DNA of 64,000 bases from Ehretia macrophylla (GCA_037974665.1 CM075771.1:17643425-17707424), one strand, 5' to 3'; positions 21,325-36,300 are shown, counted from the first letter of the stretch. Program-made: numbers and translations. Notes: generated by a model not told the origin, from the sequence alone.

Positions 21325-24300
21325 CACCTTGGGCAAGACAACTTCGCTTCCCATAGAGGCTGGGGCCAAAAACCGAGGGCGTGGGGCTTAGGACCAGGTC
21401 TCCGTCGCTCCGGTGCTCATAACTTTTGATTCGTAAGGAGTTACGCGGCGCACAACATATCGTTGGAAAGCTCTCCGAGAGCTCTACGATGGGGGCCACA
21501 AGCTTGCTTGGCCGTCCCTATTTTCGGGACACTTTTCTTCTTTTGTGCTGTTTTTCCGTCCCGAATCGTATGTAGTGAGCCACGAAAAGGACGACAACCT
21601 AATCCATCACATTCCTATTACTGAATCCCATTCCACCTTGGGCAAGACAACTTCGGTTCACGTAGAGGCTGGGCCCGTAAACCGAGGGCGTGGGGCTTAG
21701 GACCAGGTCTCCGTTGCTCCGGCGCCCATAACTTTTGATCCGTAAGGAGTTACGCGGCGCACAACATATCGTTGGAAAGCTCTTCGAGAACTCTACGATG
21801 GGGGCAGCCAGTTAGTTAGGCTGCGCCTGTTTTCGAAGCCCAAATTCAAACATTTTCATCAGTTTCTGGACACTTTTGTACTGTTTTTCCGTCCCGAATC
21901 GTACGTCGTGAGCCGTGAAAAGGACGACAACCTAATCCATTACATTCTTATTACTGAATCCCACGCCACCATGGGCAAGACAAGTTCGCTTCACGTAGAG
22001 GCTAGGCCCCAAACCGAGGGCGTGGGGCTTGTGACCAGGTATCCGTCGCTCCGATGCCCATAACTTTTGATCCGTAAGGAGTTACGCGGTGCACAGCATA
22101 TCGTTGGAAAGCTCTCCGAGAGCTCTACGAAATGGGCAACGATTCTACCCAACTGCACCTATTTTCGGAGCCCAAAATCGAACATTTTCATCAGTTTTGG
22201 GACACTATTCTTTTTTTGCACTGCTTTTCCATACCGGATCGTATGTCGTGAGCCGCGAAAAGGACGGCAGCCAAATCCATCACATTTCTATTACCGAATC
22301 CCACGCCACCTTGGGCAAGACAACTTCGCTTCACGTAGAGGATAGGCCCGCAAACCGAGGGCGTGGAGCTTAGGACTAGGTCTCCGTCGCTCCGGTGCCC
22401 ATAACTTTTTATCCGTAAGGAGTTGCGTGGTGCACAGCATACCGTTTGAAAAATCTCCGAGAGCTCTACGACAGGGGCAGCAAGCCTGCTCAGCTGTGCC
22501 TATTCTCGGAGCCTAAAATCGAATGCTTTCATCAGTTTCAGGACACTTTTCTTCTTTTGCGCTGTTTTTCCGTTCCAGATCTTACGGCGTGAGCCGCGAT
22601 AAGGACGACAACCTAATCCATCACATTTCTTAAATCGAATCACATGCCACCTTGGGCAAGACAACTTTGCTTCACGTAGAGGCTGGGCCCGCAAACCGAC
22701 GGTGTGGGGCTTGTCACTAGGTCACCGCTGCTCTGGTGCCCATAACTTTTGATCTGTAAGGAGTTACGCGGCACACAGCATACTGTTGGAAAGCTCTTCG
22801 AGAGCTCTACGACGGGGGTAGCAATCCTGCTCGGTTGTGCCTATTTTCGGAGCCCAAAATCGAACGTTTTCATCAGTTTTGGGATACTTTTCTTCTTTTG
22901 TAATGTTTTTCCGTCCCAGATCGTACTTCGTGATCCGTGAAAAGGACGACAACCTAATCCATCATATTTCTATTATCGAATCCCATGGCACCTTGGGCAA
23001 GACATGTTCGCTTCACGTAGAGGCTGGGCTCGCAAATCGACGGCGTGGGGCTGGTGACCAGGTCTCCGTTGCTCCAGTGCACATAACTTTTGATCCGTAA
23101 GGAGTTACGCGGCACACAGCATATCGTTGGAAAGCTCTCCAAGAGCTCTACGATAGGGGCAGCAAGCGTGCTCGGCTGTGCCTGTTTTCGGGGCACAAAT
23201 TTGAACGTTTTCATCAATTTCGGGACACTTTTCTTCTTTTGCACTGTCTTTCTGTCCCGGATCGTACGTCGTGAGCCACGAAAAGGATGACAACCTAATC
23301 CATTACATTTCTATTACCGAATAACACGCCACCTTGGGCAAGACAACTTCGCTTCACTTAGAGGCTGAGCCCGTAAACCGAGGGCATGGGGCTTGTGATC
23401 TAGTCTCCGTCGCTCCGGTGCCCATGACTTTTGATCCGTAAGGAGTTACGTGGCGCACAATATACCGTTGGAAAGCTCTCCGACAGCTCTACGATGTGGG
23501 CAGCAAACTTGCTTGACTGTACCGGTTTTCGAAGCCAAAAAATCTGACGTTTTCAACAGTTTCGGGATATTTTTATTCTTTTGCGTTCTTTTTCCGTCCC
23601 GGATCGTACATCGTGAGCAGCGAAAAGGACGACAACCTAATCCATCACATTTCTATTACCGAATCTCACATCACATTGGACAAGACAACTACGCTTCACA
23701 TAGAGGCTAGGCTCGTAAACCAAGGGCATGGGGCATAGAACCAGGTCTCCGTCGCTCCGGTGCCTATAACTTTTGATCCGTAAGGAGTTACGCTGCGCAC
23801 AGCTTACCATTGGAATGCTCTCCGAGATCTCTACGACAGGGGTAGCAAGCCTGCTGGGTTGCGCCTATTTTTGTAGCCCAAAATTGAACGTTTTCATCAA
23901 TTTCTGGAAACTTTTCTTCTTTTGCGCTGTTTTTCTATCCCTAATCGTAAGTCGTGAACCGCGAAAAGGCGACAACCTAATCCATCAGATTTCTATTATC
24001 GAATCCCACGACACCTTGGGTAAGACAACTTCGCTTCACATAGAGGCTGGGCCCGCAAACCGAGGGCGTGGGGCTTGGGACCAGGTCTCCGTCGCTCCGG
24101 TGCCCATAACTTTTGATCTGTAAAGAGTTACGTGGCGCACAGCATACCGTTGGAAAGCTCTCCAAGAGCTCTACGATGGGGGCAGCAAACCTACTCATTT
24201 GGGCCTGCTTTTGGAGCCCAAAACAGAACGTTTTCATTAGTTTTGGGACATTTTTCTTCTTTTGTGCTATTTTTCTGTCCCGGATCGTAGGTCGTGAGCC

Positions 24301-27300
24301 GCGAAAAGGACGACAACCTAATCCATCACATTTTTATTACCGAATGCCATGCCAACTTTGGCAAGAAACTTCGCTTCCTGTAGAGGCTAGGGCCACAAAC
24401 CGAGGGCGTGGGGCTTAGGACCAGGTCTCTGTGGCTCCGGTGCCCATAACTTTTGATTCGTAAGGAATTACGCAGCGCACAGCATGCTGTTGGAAAGCTC
24501 TCTGAGAGCTTTACGATGAGGGCTACAAGCTTGCTTGGCTGCGCCTATTCTCGAAGCCCAAAATCGAATGTATTCATCAGTATCGGGACTATTTTCTTCA
24601 TTTGTGCTGTTTTTTCGTCCCGTATCGTACGTCGTTTGCAGTGAAAAGGACGACAACCTAATCCATCACATTTCTATTACCGAATCCCATGGCACCTTGG
24701 GCAAGAAAACTTCGGTTCACGTAGAGGCTGGGCCCACAAACTGAGGTCGTGGGGCTTAGGACCAGATCTTCGTCGCTCCGGTTTATAACTTTTGATCCGT
24801 AAGGAGTTACGAGGCGCACAACAATTCGTTGGAAAGCTCTTCGAGAGCTCTACGATGGGGGCAGCAAACTTGCATGGCTGCGCTTATTTTCGGAGCCCAA
24901 AATCGAACGTTTTCATTAGTTTTAGGATATTTTTCTTCTTTTGAGCTGTTTTTTCGTCCCGGACCGTACGTTGTGAGCCGCAAAAAGGACGAAAACCTAA
25001 TCCATCACATTTCTATTATCGAATCCCACTCTACTTTGGGCAAGACAACTTCGGTTCACGTAGAGGCTGGGCCCGCAAACCGAGGGCGTGGGGCTCCGGA
25101 CTAGTTCTCCATCTCCAGTGCCCATAACTTTGGATTCGTAAGGAGTTACACAGCGCACAGCATACCGTTGGAAAGCTCTCTGAGAGCTCTCTGATGGGGG
25201 TAGCAAGCCTGCTAAGCTACGCCTATTTTCAGAGCCCAAAATTGAACTTTTTCATCAGTTTCGGGATATTTTTCCTCTTTTGCGTTGTTTTTCTATCCCG
25301 GATCGTACGTCGTGAGGCGTGAAAAGGACGACGACCTAATCAATTACATTTTTATTACCGAATAACATGCCACCTTGGGCAAGATAACTTCCTTTCACGT
25401 AGAGGCTGGGCCCGCAAACCGAGGACGTGGGGCTTAGGACCAGGTTTCTGTCGCTCCGGTGCCTATAACTTTTGATCCGTAAGGAGTTACACGGCGCACA
25501 GCATACCGTTAGAAAGCTCTCCGAGAGCTCTATGACGAAAGCAGCAACCCTGATCGTTTGCGCCTATTTTCGGAGTCCAAAATTGAACGTTTTCATTAGT
25601 TTCGGGACTCTTTTCTTCTTTTGCACTAATTTTTCATCCCGGTTCGAACGTCGTGAGCTGCGAAAAGGACACCAACCTAATCCATCACATTTTTATTTTT
25701 GAATCCTAGGCAACCTTAGGCAAGACAACTTCGCTTCACGTAGAGGCTGGGCCAGCAAACCGAGGGCGTAGGGCTTAGGACCAGGTCTTCGTTGCTCCGG
25801 TGCCCATAACTTTTGATCCGTAAGGAGTTACGCGGCGCACAGCATACCGTTGGAAAGCTATCTGAGAGCTCTACGATAGGGGCATCAAGCCTGCTCGGTT
25901 GCGTCTATTTTAGGAACCCAAAATCGAACGTTCTCATCAGATTCGGTTCACTTTTTTTCTTTTGCGCTGTTTTTCCGTCCCGGATTGTACGTCGTGAGCC
26001 GCGAAAAGGACGACAACCTAATCCATCACATTTCTGTTACCAAATCCCATGGCACCTTGGGCTAGACAACTTCGCTTCACGTCGAGACTAGGCCCGCAAA
26101 CAAAAGGCGTGAGGCATAAGACCAGGTCTCCATCGCTCCATTGCCCATTACTTTTGATTCGTATGGAGTTACGCGGCACACAGCATACCGTTGGAAAGCT
26201 CTCCGACAGCTCTACGATGGGGGCAGAAAGCCTGCTTGGCTGCACCTATTTTTGGAGCCCAAAATCGAACATTTTCATCGGTTTTGTGACACTTTTATTC
26301 TTTTGCGCTGTTTTTCTGTCCCGGATCGTATGTCGTGAGCCGAGAAAAGGACGGCAACCTAATCCACCACATTTCTATTACCGAATCCCACTCCACCTTG
26401 GGCAAGACAACTTTGCTTCATGTCGAGGCTGGGCCCGCAAACCGAAGGCGTGGGGCTTAGGACCAGGTATCCGTCGCTCTGGTGCCCATAACTCTTGATC
26501 TGTAAGGAGTTATGCGGCGCACACCATACCATTGGAAAGCTCTCTGAGAGCTCTAAGTGGAGTCAACAAGCCTGCTCAGCTGTGCCTATTTTCGGAGCCC
26601 AAAATCTAACATTTTCATTAGTTTTGGGACACTTTTCTTCTTTTGCGCTATTTTTCCATCCTGTATCGTACGTCGTGAGCCTCGAAAAGGACGACAACGT
26701 AATCCATGACATTTCTATTACCAAATCCCACGCCACGTTGGGCAAGAAACTTCGCTTCCCTTAGAGGCTGGGGCAGTAAACCGAGGGCGTGAGGCTTAAG
26801 ACTAGGTCTCCGTCGCTCTGGTGTCCATAACTTTTGATCCGTAAGGAGTTACGCGACACATAGTATACCGTTGGAAAGCTCTCCAAAGGCTCTACGACGG
26901 GGGCAGAAAGCCTGCTTGGCTGCGCTTGTTTTCAAAGCCCAAAATTGAATATTTGCATTAGTTTCGGGCCACTTTTTTTTCTTTTGTGCTATTTTTCTAT
27001 TCCGGATCGTAAGTCATGAGCCGCGAAAAGGACGACAACCTAATCCATCAGATTTCTATTACCGAATCCCATGCCACCTTGGGCAAGACAACTTCGCTTC
27101 ACGTAGAGGCTGGGCCCGCAAACCGAGGGCGTGGGGCTTAGGACCAGGTCTTCGTTGCTCCGGTGCCCATAACTTTGGATTCGTAAGGAGTTACGTGGCA
27201 CACAACATGCCGTTGGAAAGCTCTTCGAGAGCTCTATGACGAGGATAGAAAGCCTGATAGGCTATGCTAGTTTTCAGAGCCCAAAATCGAACGTTTTCAT

Positions 27301-30300
27301 CAGTTTCTGTACATTTTTCTTCTTTTGCGTTGTTTTTCTGTCCCGGATCGTACGTCGTAAGCCGCGAAAAGGACGACAACCTAATCCATCACATTTTAAT
27401 TACCGAATACCATGCCACCTTGGGCAAGACAACTTCGCTTCACGTAGAGGCTGGGCCCATAAACCGAGGGCGTGGGGCTTAGGACCAGGTCTCCGTCGCT
27501 CCGGTGCCCATAACTTTTGATCCGTAAGGAGTTACGCGGCGTACAGCATACCGTTGGAAAGCTCTCTGAGAGATCTACGATGGGGGAAGCAATCCTGCTA
27601 TGCTGCGCCTATTTTAAATCAAAAGTTTTCATTAGTTTCTAGACACTTCTCTTCTTTTGCGCTGTTTTTCCGTCCCGGATCGTACGTCGTGAACCACGGA
27701 AAGGATGACAACCTAATCCATTACATTTCTATTACCAAATAACATGCCACCTTGGGCAAGACAACTTCACTTCACGTAAAGGCTGGGCCTACAAACCTAG
27801 GGCGTGGGGCTTATGACAAGGTATCTGTCGCTCCGGTGCCCATAACTTTTGATCTGTAAGGAGTTATGCGGCGCACATCATACCGTTAGAAAGCTTTCCG
27901 AGAGCTCTACGATGTGGCCAGCAACCCTGATCGTCTACGCCTATTTTCGGATCCCAAAATCAAACGTTTCCATCAGTTTTTGGACACTTTTATTCTTTTG
28001 CGCTGTTTTTCCGTCCCGAATTGTACGTCGTGAGCCGCGAAAAGGACGATAACCAAATCCATCACATTTCTATTACCGAATCCCACGCCATTTTGGGCAA
28101 GACAACTTCGCTTCACGTAGAGGCTGGGCCGGGAAATAAAGGGCGTGGGGCTTAGTGTTTTCGTCGCTTCGGTGCCCATAACTTTTGATCTGTGAGGAGT
28201 TACGCGGCGCACAGCATATCGTTGGAAGGCTCTCCGAGAGCTCTACGATGGGGGCAGCAAGCCTGCTAGACTACGCCTATCTTTGGAGCCCAAAATCAAA
28301 CGTTTTCATTAGTTTCGGGACACTTTTCTTCATTTGCACTGTTTTTCCAGCCTGGATCGTACGTCATGAGCCGCGAAAAAGGACGACAACCTAATCCATC
28401 ACATTTCTATTACCGAATCCTTTGCCACCTTGGGCAAGAAAACTTCACTTTACGTGGAGGCTGGGCCCGCAAACTGAGGGCGTAGGGCTTAGGACCAAGT
28501 TTCCGTCGCTCCGATGCCCATAACTTTTGATCCGTAAGGAGTTACGCAGCGCACAGCATACCGTTGGAAAGCTCTCTGAGAGTTCTACGATAGGGCAGCA
28601 AGCCTGCTCGGTTGCGCATGATTTCAGAGACCAAAATCAAACATTTTCATCAGTTTCGGGATACTTTTCTTCTTCTGCACTATTTTTCTGACCTGAATCG
28701 TAGGTCGTGAGCCACGAAAAGGACGACAACCTAATCCATCACATTTCTATTACCGAATCCCACGGCACCTTGGGCAAGGCAACTTCGCTTAACCTAGAAG
28801 CTAGGCCCGCAAACCGAGGGCGTGGGGCTTGGTACCAGGTCTCCGTCGCTCCGGTGCCCATAACTTGTGATCCGTAAGAAGTTACGCGCTGCACAGCATA
28901 CCGTTGGAAAGCTCTCTGAGAGCTCTACGAAGGAGGCAGCAAGCCTGCATGGCTGCGCTTGTTTTCAGAGCCCAAAATCGAACGTTTTTCATCAATTTCG
29001 GGCCAATTTTATTCTTTCTGCGCTGTTTTTCCATCTCGGATCGTACGTCGTTTGCCGCGGAAAGGACGACAACCTAATCCATTACATTTCTATTACCGAA
29101 TAACATGCCACCTTGGGCAAGACAACTTTGCTTCACGTAGAGGTTGGGCCCGCAAACCGAGGCGTGGGGCTTAGGACCAGGTCTCCGTTGCTCTAGTGCC
29201 CATAACTTTTGATCCGTAAGGAGTTACACGGCGCACAGCATACCGTTGGAAAGCTCTCCGAGAGCTCTATGAAGGGGGCAGCAACCTTGATCATCTGCGC
29301 CTATTTTTGGAGTCCAATATTGAACGTTTTCATCAGTTTCTGGACACTTTTCTTCTTTTATGCTATTTTTCCTTCCCGGATCGTACGTTTTGAGCCGCGA
29401 AAAGGACGACAACCTAACTCATCACATTTTTATTACCGAATCCCATGCCACTTTGGGCAAGACAACTTCGCTTCATGTAGAAGCTAGGCCCGCAAACCTA
29501 GGGCGTCGGGCTTGTGACCAGGTATCCGTCGCTCCGATGCCCATAAATTTTGATCTGAAATGAGTTACGCGACGCACAGCATATTGTTAGAAAGCTCTCC
29601 GAGAGCTCTATGACGGAGGCAACAAGCCTGCTCGGTTGCGCCTATTTTTGGAGCCCAAAATCGAATGTTTTGATAGTTTTGGGACACATTTCTTCTTTTG
29701 CGCTATTTTTTCATCCTGATCGTACGTCGTGAGCCGCGAAAAGGACGACAACCTAATCCATTACATTTTTATTACCGAATCCTAACCCACCCTAGGCAAG
29801 ACAACTTCGCTTCACGTAGAGGCTGGGCCCGCAAACCGAGGGCGTAGGGCTTAGGACCAGGTCTCCATCGCTCCGGTGCCCATAACTTTTGATCTGCAAG
29901 GGGTTATGCGGCGCACAGCATACCGTTGGAAAGCTCTCCGAGAGCTCTACGATGGGGGCTGCAAGCCTGCTCGGCGGCGCCTATTTTCAGAGCCCAAAAT
30001 TGAACGTTTTCATCAGTTTTGGGACACTTTTTTTCTTTAGCGCTGTTTTTCCGTCCCGAATCGTACGTCGTGAGCCGCGAAAAGACGAAAACCTAATCAA
30101 TCACATTTCTTTTATCGAATCCTATGCCACCTTGGGCAACACAACTTCGCTTCATGTAGAGGCTCGGCCCGCAAACCGAGGGCGTGGGGCTTAGGACCAG
30201 GTCTCCGTCGCTCCGATGCCTATAACTTTTGATCCGTATGGAGTTGCGCGGTGCACAGCATACCGTTGGAAAGCTCTCCGAGAGCTCTACGATGAGGGCA

Positions 30301-33300
30301 GAAAGCCTGCTTGACTGTGCCTTTTTTGGAGCCCAAAATCGAACGTTTTCAATAGTTTCGGGACACTTATTTTTTTGCGCTGTTTTTTTGTCCCGGATCG
30401 TACGTCGTGAGCCGCAAAAAGAACGACAACCTAATCTACCACATTTCTATAGCTGAACCCCATCCCACCTTGGGCAAGATAACTTCACTTCATGTAAAGG
30501 CTGGGCCCGCAAACCGAGGGTGTGGGGCTTACGACTAGGTCTCCGTCACTCCGGTGCCCATAACTTTTGATCTGTAAGGAGTTACGCGGTGCACAGCATA
30601 CCGTTGAAAAGCTCTCTGAGAGCTCTACGACGGGGCAGCAAGCCTGCTTGGCTGCACCTATTTTTGGAGCTGAAAGTTGAACTTTTTCATAAGTTTCGGG
30701 ACACTTTTCTTCTTTTGCGCTATTTTTCTGTCCTGGATCATACATCATGAGCCTCGAAAAGGACGAAAACCTAATCTATCACATTTCTATTATCAAATCT
30801 CATGCCACCTTGGGCAAGAAACTTCACGTCCTTTAGAGGCTGGGGCAGCAAACCGAGGGCGTGGGGCTTAGGACCAGGTCTCCGTCGCTCCGGTGCCCAT
30901 AACTTTTGATCCGTACAGAGTTACGCGGCACACAGCATACCGTTGGAAAGCTCTCCGAGAGCTCTACGATGGGGACAAAGAGACTGCATGGCTACGCCTT
31001 TTTTCGGAGACCAAAATCGGACTTTTTCATCAGTTTCTAGATACTTTTCTACGTTTACGCTGTTTTTTCGTCTCGGATCGTACGTCGTGAGCGGTGAAAA
31101 GGACAACAACCTAATCCATCACATTTCTATTACCGAATAGCACTCCACCTTGGGCAAGACGACTTCGTTCACGTAGAGGCTGGGCCCGCAAACCGAGGGC
31201 GTGGGGCTTAGGACCAGGTCTCCGTCGCTCCGGTGCCCATAACTTTTGATCCGTAAGGAGTTACGCGGCGCACAACATACCGTTGGAAAGCTCTCTGAGA
31301 GCTCTACGACGGGGGCAACAAGCTTGCTCTGCTGCGCCTATTTTCGGAGCCCAAAATTGAACATTTTCATCAGTTTCGGGATACTTTTCTTCTTTTGTGC
31401 TGTTTTTCCATCCCGGATCGTACATCGTGAGTTGCAAAAAGGACGACAACCTAATCCATCACATTTCTTTTACCGAATCCCATGGCACCTTGGGCAAGAC
31501 AACTTCGCTTCACGTAGAGGCTGGGCTCGCAAACCGAGGGCGTGGGGCTTAAGACCAGGTCTCCGTCGCTTCGGTGCCCGTAACTTTTAATTCGTAAGGA
31601 GTTACGCGGTGCACAGCATAATGTTGGAAAGCTCTCCGAGAGCTCTACGACGGGAGCAGTAAGCCTGATTGGATTCGTCTATTTTCGGATCCCAAAATCG
31701 AACATTTTTATCAGTTTTGGGATACTTTTCTTCTTTTGCGCTGTTTTTTCGTACAGGATCGTACGTCGTAAGTTGCGAAAATGAAGACAACCTAATCCAT
31801 CACATTTCTACTACCAAATCCCACGGCACCTTGGGCAAGACAACTTCACTTCACGTAGAGGCTGGGCCCGTAAACCGAGGGCGTGGGGCTTAGGACCAAG
31901 TCTCCGTTGCTCCGATGCCCATAACTTTTGATCCGTAAGGAGTTACGCGGCGCACAGCATACCGTTGGAAAGTTCTCAGAGAGCTCTACGACGGGGAGAG
32001 CCAGCTTGCTCAGCTACGCTTGTTTTCAGAGCCCAAAATCAAAGGTTTTCATCAGTTTTGGGATACTTTTCTTTTTTTGTGCTATTTTTTCATCCCGGAT
32101 CGTACGTCGTGAGTCGTGAAAAGGACGACAACCTAATCCATCACATTTCTATTACCGAATCGCTCACCACGTTGGGCAAGACAACTTCGCTTCATATAGA
32201 GGATGGGCCCGCAAACCGAGGGCGTGGGGCTTAGGACCAGGTCTCTGTCGCTCCGGTGCCCATAACGTTTGATCCGTAAGTTGTTACGCGGCGCACAGCA
32301 TACCGTTGGAAAGTTCTCTGAGAGCTCTATGACGAGGGTAGCCAGCCTGCCCAGTTGCGCTTGTTATCGAAGCCCAAAATCAAACATTTTCATCAGTTTC
32401 GGGACACTTGTCTTCTTTTGCGTTGTTTTTCTGTCCCGGATCGTACGTTGTGAGCCGTGAAAAAGATGAAAACCTAATCAATCATATTTCTTTTATCGAA
32501 TCCCACGCCACCTTGGGCAAGACAACTTCGCTTCACGTAGAGGCTCGCCCCGCAAGCCGAGGGCGTGGGGCTTAGCACCAGGTCTCCGTCGCTCCGATGC
32601 CCGTAACTTTTGATATGTATGGAGTTACACGGCACACATCATACCGTTTGGAAGCTCTCTAAGAGCTCTACGATAGGGGCAGAAAGCCTGCTTGGCTGCG
32701 CCTATTTTCGGAGCCCAAAATCGACCGTTTTCATCAGTTTTGAGACACTTTTCTTCTTTTGCACTATTTTTCTATCCCGGATCTTACGTCGTAAGCTGGG
32801 AAAAGGATGACAACCTAATCCATCACATTTCTATTACCGAATCCTACTGCACCTTAGGCAAGACAACTTAGCTTCAAGTCGAGGCTGGGCCCGCAAATCG
32901 AGGGCCTGGGGCTTGGGACCAGGTCTTCGTCGCTCCGGTACCCATAACTTTTGATCCGTAAGGAGTTATGCGGCGCACAGCTTACCGTTGGAAAGATCTC
33001 TGAGAGCTCTACGATAGGGGCAACAAGCCTGCTCGGCTGCGTCTATTTTCGTAGCCCAAAATCGAACGTTTTCATCTATTCCGGAACACTTTTCTTCTTT
33101 TGCTCTGTTTTTCTGTCCCAGATCGTACATCGTGAGCCTCAAAAAGGACATATTTCTATTACCGAATCGCTCGCCACGTTGTGCAAGGCAAGTTCGCTTC
33201 ACGTAGAGGATGGGCCAGCAATCCGAGGGCGTGGGGCTTAGGACCAGGTCTCCGTTGCTCCGGTGCCCATAACTTTTGATCCGTAAGGAGTTACGCGGTG

Positions 33301-36300
33301 CACAGCATACCGTTGGAAAGTTCTTCGAGAGCTCTACGACAGAGGTGGCCAGCCTGCCCTGCTGCGCCTGTTTTCGTAGCCCAAAATCGAACATTTTCAT
33401 CAATTTCATGATACTTTTCTTCTTTAGCGCTGTTTTTCTGTCCCGGATCGTACGTTTTGAGCCGCGAAAAGGACGAAAACCTAATCAATCACATTTCTTT
33501 TATCGAATTCCACACCACCTTGGGCAAGACAACTTCACTTCACGTAGAGGCTGGGCCCGCAAACCGAGGGCGTGGGGCTTAGGACCAGGTCTCCGTGGCT
33601 CCGGTGCCCATAACTTTTGATCCGTAAAGAGTTACGCGGCGCACAACATACATTTAGAAAGATATCCGAGAGCTCTACGATGAGGGCAACAAGCTTGCTT
33701 GGTTGCGCCTGTTTTCAAAGCCCAAAATTGGACCTTTTCATCTATTTTGGGACACTTTTCTTCTTTTGCACAATTTTTCCGTCTCGGATCGTACGTCGTG
33801 AGCCGCGAAAAGGACGACAACCTAATCCATCACATTTCTATTACCGAATCCTACTCCACCTTGGGCAAGATAACTTAGGTTCACGTAGAGACTGGGCCAG
33901 CAAACTGAGGGCGTGGCGCTTAGGACCATGTCTCCGTCGCTCCGGTGCCTATAACTTTTGATCTGTAAGGAGTTACGTGGCGAACAACATACCGTTGGAA
34001 TGCTCTCCGGGACCTCTACGACGGGGGCAGCAATCCTGCTTGGCTGCGCCTGTTTTTAGAGCCCAAAATCAAACGTTTTCATTAGTTTTTAGTCACTTTT
34101 GTTCTTTTGCGCTGTTTTTTCATCCCGGATCGTACGTCGTCAGCCGCGAAAAGGACGACAACCTAATCCATCACATTTCTATTACCGAATCCCACGGCAC
34201 CTTGGGGAAGACAACTTCGCTTCACGTCGAGGCTGGGCCCGCAAACCGAGGGCGTGGGGCTTAGGACCAGGTCTCCGTGGCTCCGGTGCCCATAACTTTT
34301 GATCCGTAAAGAGTAACGTGGCGCACAGCATACCGTTGGAAAGTTCTCCAAGAGCTCTACGATGGGGGCAACAAGCTTGATTGGCTGCACCAGTTTTCGG
34401 AGCCCAAAATTGAAGCTTTTCATCAGTTTCGGGACACTCTTCTTCTTTTATGTTGTTTTTTCATCTCGGATCGTACGTCGTGAGCCGCGAAAAGGACGAC
34501 AACCTCATCCATCACATTTCTATTACCGAATCCCACTCAACTTTGGGCAAGACAACTGCATTTCACACAGAGGCTGGGCCCGCAAACCGAGGGCGTGGGG
34601 CTTAGGACCAAGTCTCCGTGGCTCCGGTGCCCATAACTTTTGATCTGTAAAGAGTTACGCGGCGCACAACATACCATTGGAAAGCTCTATGGGAGCTCTA
34701 CGACGAAGACAGCAAGCCTGCTCAGCTGCGCCCATTTTCGGAGCCCAAATATCTAACATTTTCATCAGTTTTTGGTCACTTTTCTTCTTTTACGCTGTTT
34801 TTCCGTCCCGAATCGTACGTCGTGAGCCACGAAAAGGACGACAACCTAATCCAACACATTTCTATTACCAAATCGTACGCCACCTTGGGCAAGACAACTT
34901 CGTTTCACGTAGAGGCTGGGCCCGCAAATCGAAGGCGCAGGGCTTAGGACCAAGTCTCCGTCGCTCTGGTACCTATAACTTTTGATCCGTAAGAAGTTAC
35001 GCGGCGCACAGCATACTGTTAGAAAGCTCTCCGAGGGCTCTACGATGTGGGCAACAAGCTTGCTTGGCTGCGCCTGTTTTCGGAGCCCAAAATTGAATGT
35101 TTTCATCTATTTCAGGCCACTTTTTTCTTTTGCTATGTTTTCCCGTCCCGGATCGCACGTCGTGAGCCGCGAAAAGGACGACAACCTAATCCATCACATT
35201 TCTATTACCGAATCCCACTCCACCTTGGGCAAGACAACTTCGGTTCACGTAGAGGCTGGGCCCACAAACCGAGGGCGTGGGGCTTAAGACCAGGTCTCCG
35301 TCGCTCCGTTGCCCGTAACTTTTGATCCATAAGGAGTTACGGGGTGCACAGCATACCGTTGGAAAGCTCTCCGAGAGCTCTATGATGGGGGCATTAAGCC
35401 TGTTCGACTGCGCCTATTTTCGGAGCCCAAAATTTAACATTTTCATCAGTTTCGAGACATCTTTCTTCGTTTGCGCTGTTATTCCGTTCCGGATCGTACG
35501 TCGTGAGCCGCGAAAAGGATGACATCATAATCCATCACATTTTTATTATCGAATCCCACAACACCTTGGGCAAGACAACTTCACTTCACGTAGAGGCTGG
35601 GCCCGTAAAACGAGGGCGTGGGTCTTGTGACCAGGTATCTGTCATTCCGGTGCCTCTAACTTTTGATCCGTAAGGAGTTATGCGGCGTACAGCATACCGT
35701 TGGAAAGCTCTCCGAGAGCTCTACGACGAAGACAACAAGCCTGCTCGGCTGCACCTATTTTTGGAGCCAAAAATCAAACGTTTTCATCAGATTATGGTCA
35801 CTTTTCTTTTTTTGCGCTATTTTTTCGTCCCGGATTGTACGTCGTGAGCCACGAAATGGACGACAACCTAATCCATCACATTTCTATTACTGAATCCCAC
35901 ACTTGGGCAAGACAACTTCGCTTCACGTAGAGGCTGGGCCCGCAAACTAAGGGTGTGGGGCTTAGGACCAAGTCTCCGTGGCTCCGGTGCCCATAACTTT
36001 TGATCCGTTAGGAGTTACGTGGCGCACAGCATACCGTTGGAAAGCTCTCCAAGAGGTCTACGATCGGGGCAACAAGCTTGCTCGGTTGTACCCATTTTCG
36101 GAGGCCAAAATTGAACGTTTTCATCAGTTTCTGGACACTTTTCTTCTTTTGCGCTATTTTTTTCTCCCGTATCGTACGTCGTGAGCCGCGAAAAGGACGA
36201 CAACCTAATCCATCACATTTCTATTACCGAATCCTACTCCACCTTAGACAAGACAACTTCGATTCACGTAGAGGCTGGGCCCGCATACCGAGGGCGTGGG

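Noticed and set aside
22061-22401. Monomer as a dimer of two ~170-bp halves
   Set aside because: Only a weak resemblance (GATCCGTAAGGAGTTACGCGG beside GATCGTACGTCGTGAGCCGCG) was seen. The rest of the halves do not align by eye.
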